A stretch of 64,000 bases of DNA from contig JBAIAC010000010.1 of NCBI GenBank assembly GCA_037349315.1, forward strand, positions 33,458,001-33,522,000, in the 5' to 3' direction. Both the position numbers and the translations under genes were made by a program. Numbering within the stretch: the first letter of the stretch is position 1; each line of letters starts with the position of its first letter. This stretch comes from Chelydra serpentina. Its lineage: Eukaryota; Chordata; Testudines; Chelydridae. The notes beneath the pieces are model-generated. The model was not told where the DNA came from and searched no databases. It worked only from the letters and a program-made list of their open reading frames with translations. Positions 57,901 to 64,000 of the stretch are shown one piece after another.

Positions 57901-60560
57901 CTATATGCATGCCACAATCTCATACAAACCTAGATTTGCGGTCAGAACACATGGCTAAGAAGTTGGGATTTTTATGAGGGTTTAAGTCCTTGTTTTGAAG
58001 AACTGATACATTGTTCTCATTCGTGAGAACACTTATCCAGCCAATTAAGCTGGTGAGAGTTTGAGTCCATCGCCCTTTAAACTGTTGTAAAAAACTGTAT
58101 TTAGGTGTAAATGTACATATCACTGATCATGTACAAGATACGTGTTATAATGCAAATGAACGCGTCAGCAAAATTTCCTCCTTGGGTAAATGGTCTTTTA
58201 CACTGCTGCATCATCCCATTAGCATGCTACTTCAAAAGGTATTTCACGTCACATACAAATGGTTTGCAGGAAAGTCTTTTCCTTATACAAGTGAAACAAT
58301 GTTTGCATAATTCTTGTTTATCTATATTACAATAGAGCCTATACACCTTATTGGAGGTCATAGGTCCATTCTGCTATACAAGTACATAAGTATCAGTCTC
58401 AAAGAACTTAGCATATAAAGGTTAGCATAGTAGTCATTAAAAAGAGAGAAACATTAAAACAGATACTGGTATCCAAAAATATGAACAGTATTGTCTCCAA
58501 GGTTAGTTCTTCCTGCCTCCCCTGTATAACAAGTATTTGTTTTCACCCAGATTGCATGCATATATACATATAGATAGATTTGGTTTGCAAATCACATCAG
58601 TAATTTGCAAATTACTGATGCATGTTATAACAGAAAAAGGAGATCCCTGTAGAATATCTCTGTTTCTTGTCCTCTGCAAATTCTCAGACACTCTCCAAAC
58701 CCTGATGAACATTTAAATTCTACTAATGCCCATCTTGGAATATTACAATTGACCTCTCAGACTTGCCGTACCAGCACCATTCTTGCAATCTTTCATTTAA
58801 GCCCAGGAGCTTTTTAAGATTGTATCTAAAACACAGGCAGAGCAAGAGTGTTTTACACCAGAATGGCAATACATGTTCCAGTTCTCTCATGAGCAAGTTC
58901 AATATCCAGAAGCGTATTTTGCAACAAGCCCATTCATTCTTTGGATAATAAAAGCCTGGGGACTAGAGTCTCAAATTCACTGGCCCTATTTTGCCAGACT
59001 CTCTCATTTAGCTTTCAGAACAACAGCAAACTTGTCATAACTTAAGCAAGAAATGTCCCTGTCCATCATTTCTGTCTTTATAGTTGTCTTCTTGAGGAAA
59101 AGAGTTTGTCAACTCTGCTCAGACTTTTGCAACAAGTCCAGTCTTTTGGGAATCAAGTCTATGCTTTTAAATATAATGGGAGAGATTCTTTCCCCCCTTT
59201 CAGACCACTATACACCACTGTGTATGGTTTATAAGGACTGGTAATGTACCATAACTGACCCCCTAGTGAAAGCACAACATAAGGACACTATAAGAGGCCC
59301 TGTGCTACCCCTTCACAGCCCTTGAATAGATGGCATGCTGACAGCAGACTGGGGCAGGGAAGCATGGAAGCTGTGTGATTGAGGGGGCGAAGGGAAAGGG
59401 AGGAGAGCAAAGGACATTACTGAGTTCAGCATACGTTGGGGGGCGGGGGGGGGGGGGGGGGGACACAGCTCCAGGCAGGGGAGAGATATCCCAGCAGTTC
59501 CTAATGCTTCTCCTATGGCAGTTCCTGAATGGCTGGTGCCCCATGCCCTGTGCTGTCCCTCCCGCAGTCTGGGTGTCTTCATCAGGAGCCACAGTGGCTG
59601 GAAGGTGCTATTGAGCTGGGCCAGCTGGGGGCATACACTGTCACCCTACATGGTCCCCACACACTAGCCCTGGCTAGCATGGCCCCTACCACTGGTTAAG
59701 TGGGGAAAAAAAGACAGGGAAAGGAGTGTTGTTCCTTCCTGCTCCCTGGTGGCCAGCCCAATCCCATGCATCATTGAAACATGCTGGGTCCCACTCTCAC
59801 CTCCATGAGATATTGGAGGGCTGGAAAACATCAGGGGTGGGGGTCAGAAACATACATCAGCATCTGCAATATTTCCACTGTGATTTCCACACCACCTCCC
59901 TGGATAGAGAGCAGGCCTACAGCACATGGTGCTGCATGCGTTTTGGACCGCAACTCAGCTCAGCAGAAGCCATAAAGTAGAGCAGCCAGAGGCTGTTTTG
60001 GTCTCTCAAGTAGCCCAGAATCTGGAGGGCACGAGGTTGGCATAAAGCCACCTGGGCTGCACCTGTTGTATTATGCTTTCTGAAGATGAAGTACAGATTT
60101 CCAAACTTTAGGTCCAGTTCTAGGAGTCCTGCTTCCTCACCTATGACTTGCAGCTTGGAGCTCCTGCCGTGGCCAGATGTGTTTTCACTGGCTAAGGGGG
60201 ATCCCTTTGAGAGAGGAAGTTTATTTCTGGTCATTTTTAGGTCAGGAGGTTTCCCCTGACATTCAGCTCAACTTTTTATTCAGTTTTGCTGTATTAAAAG
60301 AGGAACAATGGAGCATTTAGTCTTCCTTCCTATCCTCCCTACTATACCATTTAACTTTGAAAAAAAGAGAGAAAATATGATCTATACTTGGCAATCTCGT
60401 AAGTTATCAATTTGTGTCTGTTGAAGTTTGGCATGTTTGTGAAAGGTGCTTGATTGATACTCTTCTCTAAACTCACAAAAACAAGATTGCAGTAGTACAA
60501 GATTTCAGGTTCCATATTCCATGTCCCAGAAGAGACATGAATCTAGGGTTGAGCATCTCA
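57901..60560. other. Unannotated sequence with a long poly-G run
   Basis: No gene recognised. An uninterrupted run of about 18 G lies at 59445-59462. 'cagtaatttgcaaattactg' (58600-58619) is a perfect small palindrome. Frames here are short and without content. Confidence 0.45.
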
Positions 60561-60562
60561 GT

Positions 60563-60701
60563 TCATAGAATCATAGAATCTCAGGGTTGGAAGGGACCTC
60601 AGGAGGTCATCTAGTCCAACCCCCTGCTCAAAGCAGGACCAACCCCAACTAAATCATCCCAGCCAGGGCTTTGTCAAGCCTGACCTTAAAAACCTCTCAA
60701 A
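60563..60701 (-). repeat. CR1 LINE 3' end
   Basis: Starts with 'catagaatcatagaatctca' (the terminal 8-bp repeats of CR1, reversed), then 'aagggacctcaggaggtcat', 'ctagtccaaccccctgctca' and 'gggctttgtcaagcctgacc'. Well preserved, so relatively young. Confidence 0.88.
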
Positions 60702-60704
60702 AAC

Positions 60705-62180
60705 AGTTGTTTCCATGCCTATTCCAAATTTGGGTTATCTGCTGGGAATGCCATTGAGGATACCAATTCAGAAAGACTTGGTGCTCATTAGTGGAAAGAA
60801 GACCACCAACCATTTATGTAGAAAGACTTACCAATAGGAACAAGTTTTGGTTACTAAGGAAGGCTGGATTGAAGACAAATTTTACAGTAACAGACAGTGA
60901 ACTTGTAGGCAAGACACTCATGCAAAAAATGTAAATGTGTCCACTGGTTTGAGTGCCTCTTTTTTTAGGACTTGCAAAAGTTCAGCACCTTTGAAATTCA
61001 GTTTCAATCCTCTCAAACTGGGACCCAAAACCTTAGGCAACCAAAATTAGTGAAAACTTGAAAGTTTTCCCTTTACTGACTGAAGTAATGTGAATCCTGT
61101 CTTTTTTGGAATATTCACACTGAAAAAGACTTGTAAAAAAAATAAATCCTCAACCACCAAAAACCCCTGAAACCCTGGCTTATTTATGGAAGTGTACTGA
61201 ACTGGAATGTGGCATGGTAGATGTATCAAGGCCAACATTGTACACGCCACTGCTATTTTGCAATTCAAGACCATTATTGAAAGAAAACAAAACAGAACAT
61301 CTAATCAGAAGTTTTTCCCCAAAACTGGACTTGATGCTTTTTAGGCCCTTGAGACTTAGCAGTTCTTCAGTCTGTGAAGTCTAGATAAATTATTTTGGTA
61401 GTTTAATACTTAGTTGGGAAACAGGAAATTAATTACTTGCGACCTATTGGAAAAGTTGACAAAGTGCACTTAAAACTCCTGTCTCGCTTTCCTTTATAAA
61501 CACCACTGAACAGTGGAAGAACTGAAGGATTTGTGCATCAGGCTTGCTACTTTGCTACCTGCTCTGGCTCCGTTCAGCGAGTGGACTCTCATACTACATA
61601 AAGCAAATTAGAAACATGTGGTACTTACTCCAAAATGCAATATGGGAGGAAGCAAAATGACAATGGTAAAGAAACACTGACAGTTGATTTCTTCTAGCAC
61701 TGAAGAAAAAAAAAAGTTATAATAAGTTACCATTATCCCTGAAGCTGCTGTCTGTCTCTCTTTCCGCTCTCCGGACAACACCATTCCCTATTTCCCACAT
61801 TTGTCTTGTTTATTTAGATAAGCTTTTCAGGGAATGGAATGTCGCTATGTTTGAAGCCCTGATTTTGACTGAGGCCTCCAGGTGCTGCTGTAATAAAACT
61901 ATTCCTTTTTGCTAGATGAGGGAAGGATAGCAGCTTGTGGGTAGGATTTTTCAAAAGTGTCATCATTGACCTCATCTTGTTGCCACTGAAATGAACAATA
62001 AAACTAATTGATTTCAGTGGTGGCAGATTTAGACAACCACTAAGTGTGTTGGGAAATCTCATCCTACGTACTTTTCATCTACTTGTATAGCATTGCAGTT
62101 TCCTCCCCCTCCCCCTCCCCCTCCATTTTTTTTCTTTCTAATATTGGAGCTACTTGGCTCCAGTCTATGATCCACAATGC
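60705..62180. other. Unannotated sequence, no gene seen
   Basis: No gene recognised. A pyrimidine-rich (ccctcc)n stretch lies at 62101-62124. Confidence 0.4.
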
Positions 62181-62181
62181 C

Positions 62182-62284
62182 AGGCCTTGTCTACACTAGT
62201 GCCATCTCAGTTAAAACAAAAAACAAAACCCACATCCCTTATCAATAGGAGTATGGTGGTAAAATGTCAGTGTAGACCAGGCCT
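62182..62284. mobile_element. Short MITE of the gtctacac TIR family
   Basis: The left aggccttgtctacac and right gtgtagaccaggcct are TIRs with one mismatch. Related by TIR to 28874-29268. No clear target duplication. Confidence 0.7.
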
Positions 62285-62437
62285 AGAAGAAAAACTTCTG
62301 TTGTGAAACTGTAGAAATACAGCAAAGGAAGGGTTGTAAATTAAGGGAACAGTTTTCCCACATGACATTTCTATCAGTTCCTCGTTTCTGCAACACAACA
62401 ACAACCTCTTTTAATCCAGTTGAAACAAAGGAGTCCA

Positions 62438-63240
62438 GTGTAACAGAGTGGTCTATCCCCTTAAGGCCCAGGGGGCCTGGGGCCAGCCAACACAGTTTGA
62501 TCATCAGAAGGGCTCAGATGTTTCTACAAAGGGCTGAGAGCGCTCAGCTGGAGAGCCATTGCCACAGGGCGAAAGGCTTCTGCAGCTGCTGTTGGTCAGT
62601 GTTTGGTGTTGCTTTGCAAGTTGGAGTTAACAAACCATGTCCTGAAAGAAACATAGATGTGGTGCTAGCTTCTCCTGGGCTGGTGAGGGAGTCGACCAGC
62701 CTGCATCTGGTAGAGAATGCAGGCAGGTGGTCAGCCCCTCAGAGGAAATTGAGGAAGCAGAAGAGACAACAAAAACAGCTACAAAAGAGATGGCGTGGAA
62801 GTGATAGTGCTCATGGTTTGTCAGACGCCTCCCCTTGTATGGGTGTTTTAGGGGAAGAGATGGTGGACATTTTATGCTTGGTGGGAGTGGCCCAGCAGCA
62901 ACAAGAGGAACAGCAGAAGCAGACCCCAGCAGTCCTCTTACAACTACTGGAGAGCCAAAACCAGCAACAGGAGGCAGTGACAGGAGGCCCAACACCAGCA
63001 ACAGGAGCGGTTTCTGGAGCAACTTGCTATAGGGAGTCTTGCTGGTCCTGGGGAGGGTAGTTCAGGCAGGCCTGGATTGATGAAGTTAGAGCTTTCCTCC
63101 ACACTTCTGAGTGAGTGCCCAGTGCTGCCAGTTGGTCCCAGTGTGGCACCATGTCTGATGGAAGAGGCCCAGGAGCATACCAAGCCTTGAGCAATGAGCA
63201 GCCTGGTTCATAGCCTGAAATAAAAGCTGCCACTTAGCCA
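62438..63240 (+). mobile_element. Possible LTR-retrotransposon fragment with glutamine-rich frame
   Basis: The start tgtaacagagtggtctatcc has the look of an LTR head and runs into a region with a Q-rich reading frame (AQQQQEEQQKQTPAVLLQLL, about 62890-62950) of the type found near the start of some Gag proteins. No second LTR, protease or polymerase is seen, and the long frame from 62362 is not itself convincing. Low confidence. Confidence 0.3.
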
Positions 63241-63507
63241 AATTGGACTGACTCCAGAGGCAGATTGTCACCAATTCTGGGTTGAGCCATTTCCACTCTG
63301 AGTGTTCCTGTGTGTAGAAGATAGGCTATAAAACAAAAAGGTTACTAAAAAGACCCCAGTATTTGATCTTTAAAAAAATATCTTGTGACTTTTAAGCCAA
63401 TCTCCTTGTTTTGGTGGGTGCAGTTCGTGATTTTAGAATATGTAGGATTGCACCACTGCTGGTTTCTAGTTCTACCCACCATTGCCTCAAGTTTTTCCTC
63501 TGCTTAG

Positions 63508-64000
63508 TGTAACCCTTCTGCCAGGTGGAGCCAGCAGCAACAATGGCTGGGTTCAGTATCGAGGGATCCCTTTTCAACACTACAACACAAAACTGGCTCA
63601 AGCCCCACCCAGTGACAATTACACACACACACCCTGGCTGCCTCTAAGAGGCAATACTTCCCCTCTCACAAGCACAGAGTCTGCGTGTAGCAAAAACTTT
63701 TAATATAAGGAGGGAATTAACTCAGCATTAATTTGGGAAAACACTGCAATTAGGGCTCATCAACACAAACCATGAGCAAAAGACCTACCCCCAAGTAAAT
63801 TGGGCAGTGTCCTTTTCCCCTCAGGGTCTTAAGTCCAGCAACCCAAAAATCCCTTCAAGGTGCCTGTCCTTTCTCTATACCCCATTCACAGTTGCTGCCC
63901 TTGGCCAGTGCAGCACAAAAGTTCAGAGTTTCATCCGCAGAGTTCACCTCCCACCCTGTGTGGAAGGCAGGATGGGGTGGGGGGCTAAGAAGGTACCTTT
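63508..64000 (-). mobile_element. Possible LTR fragment running off the window end
   Basis: Begins tgtaacccttctgccaggtg and continues with 'aaaaacttttaatataagga', which in minus orientation could be the polyadenylation region of an LTR. The other end is outside the window, so length and duplication cannot be checked. An (AC)n of 5-6 units is at 63623-63635. Confidence 0.35.

Noticed and set aside
62362..63060. 232-codon open frame on the plus strand
   Set aside because: No recognisable domain over most of its length; it crosses the apparent start of an LTR-like segment, and only its Q-rich end hints at a Gag-like origin. Recorded as a low-confidence LTR-element fragment instead.
1..64000. 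CRISPR arrays, bacterial operons, ribosome binding sites
   Set aside because: None is present; the sequence is clearly vertebrate repeat-rich DNA. The tandem units seen are minisatellites inside transposons, not regularly spaced direct repeats.

Overview
This window looks like vertebrate, non-coding chromosomal DNA, most likely from a cryptodiran turtle. The basis is repeat content, not genes: several tRNA-derived SINEs carrying a CR1-like 3' tail (a combination known from cryptodires), decayed CR1 and MIR pieces, many hAT and other TIR-type MITEs, and LTR elements in all states of decay. I found no convincing protein-coding exon, rRNA, functional tRNA or ncRNA gene. All open frames of any length fall inside repeats or have no recognisable content. 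The window is best read as a gene desert or long intron colonised by successive transposon waves.

Layout. 0.6-1.8 kb: TIR element with a G-rich minisatellite core (a relative sits at 50.5-51.3 kb, inserted in a CR1 fragment). 3.0-6.3 kb: MIR, a probable solo LTR, and TIR/hAT MITEs. 6.33-9.45 kb: a short endogenous retrovirus on the minus strand with a perfect 5-bp target duplication; its 3' LTR and much of its interior are strongly C-to-T shifted on the plus strand (G-to-A in the viral sense). 9.5-15.2 kb: quiet sequence with small MITEs. 15.25-17.29 kb: a 2-kb LTR-like insertion splitting a MIR and itself holding a hAT MITE. 17.5-25.1 kb: a SINE, two copies of a large hAT-type family with GC-rich cores, and other MITEs. 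26.2 kb: a near-perfect 78-bp-arm palindrome. 28.1-29.7 kb: a non-LTR reverse transcriptase relic interrupted by a solo LTR and by a MITE that is itself interrupted by a second MITE. 34.2-34.7 kb: hAT MITE. 40.45-42.1 kb: hAT foldback element with transposase remnants in its arms. 46.3-47.2 kb: two SINEs. 49.8-51.5 kb: CR1. 52.19-53.88 kb: two almost identical LTRs in inverted orientation, joined through their primer-binding-site ends. 57.4-57.9 kb: retroposon with a 15-bp target duplication. 60.5-64 kb: CR1, a MITE and LTR-element fragments.

The strongest candidates for something unusual are (1) the strand-asymmetric, GpC-sparing hypermutation of the 6.3-9.4 kb provirus, which resembles AID/APOBEC editing of reverse-transcription intermediates and is concentrated in only one LTR; (2) the young palindromic LTR pair at 52.2-53.9 kb; and (3) several unrelated TIR families whose AT-rich ends flank variable GC-rich or minisatellite cores. 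All boundaries, alignments and counts were read by eye.
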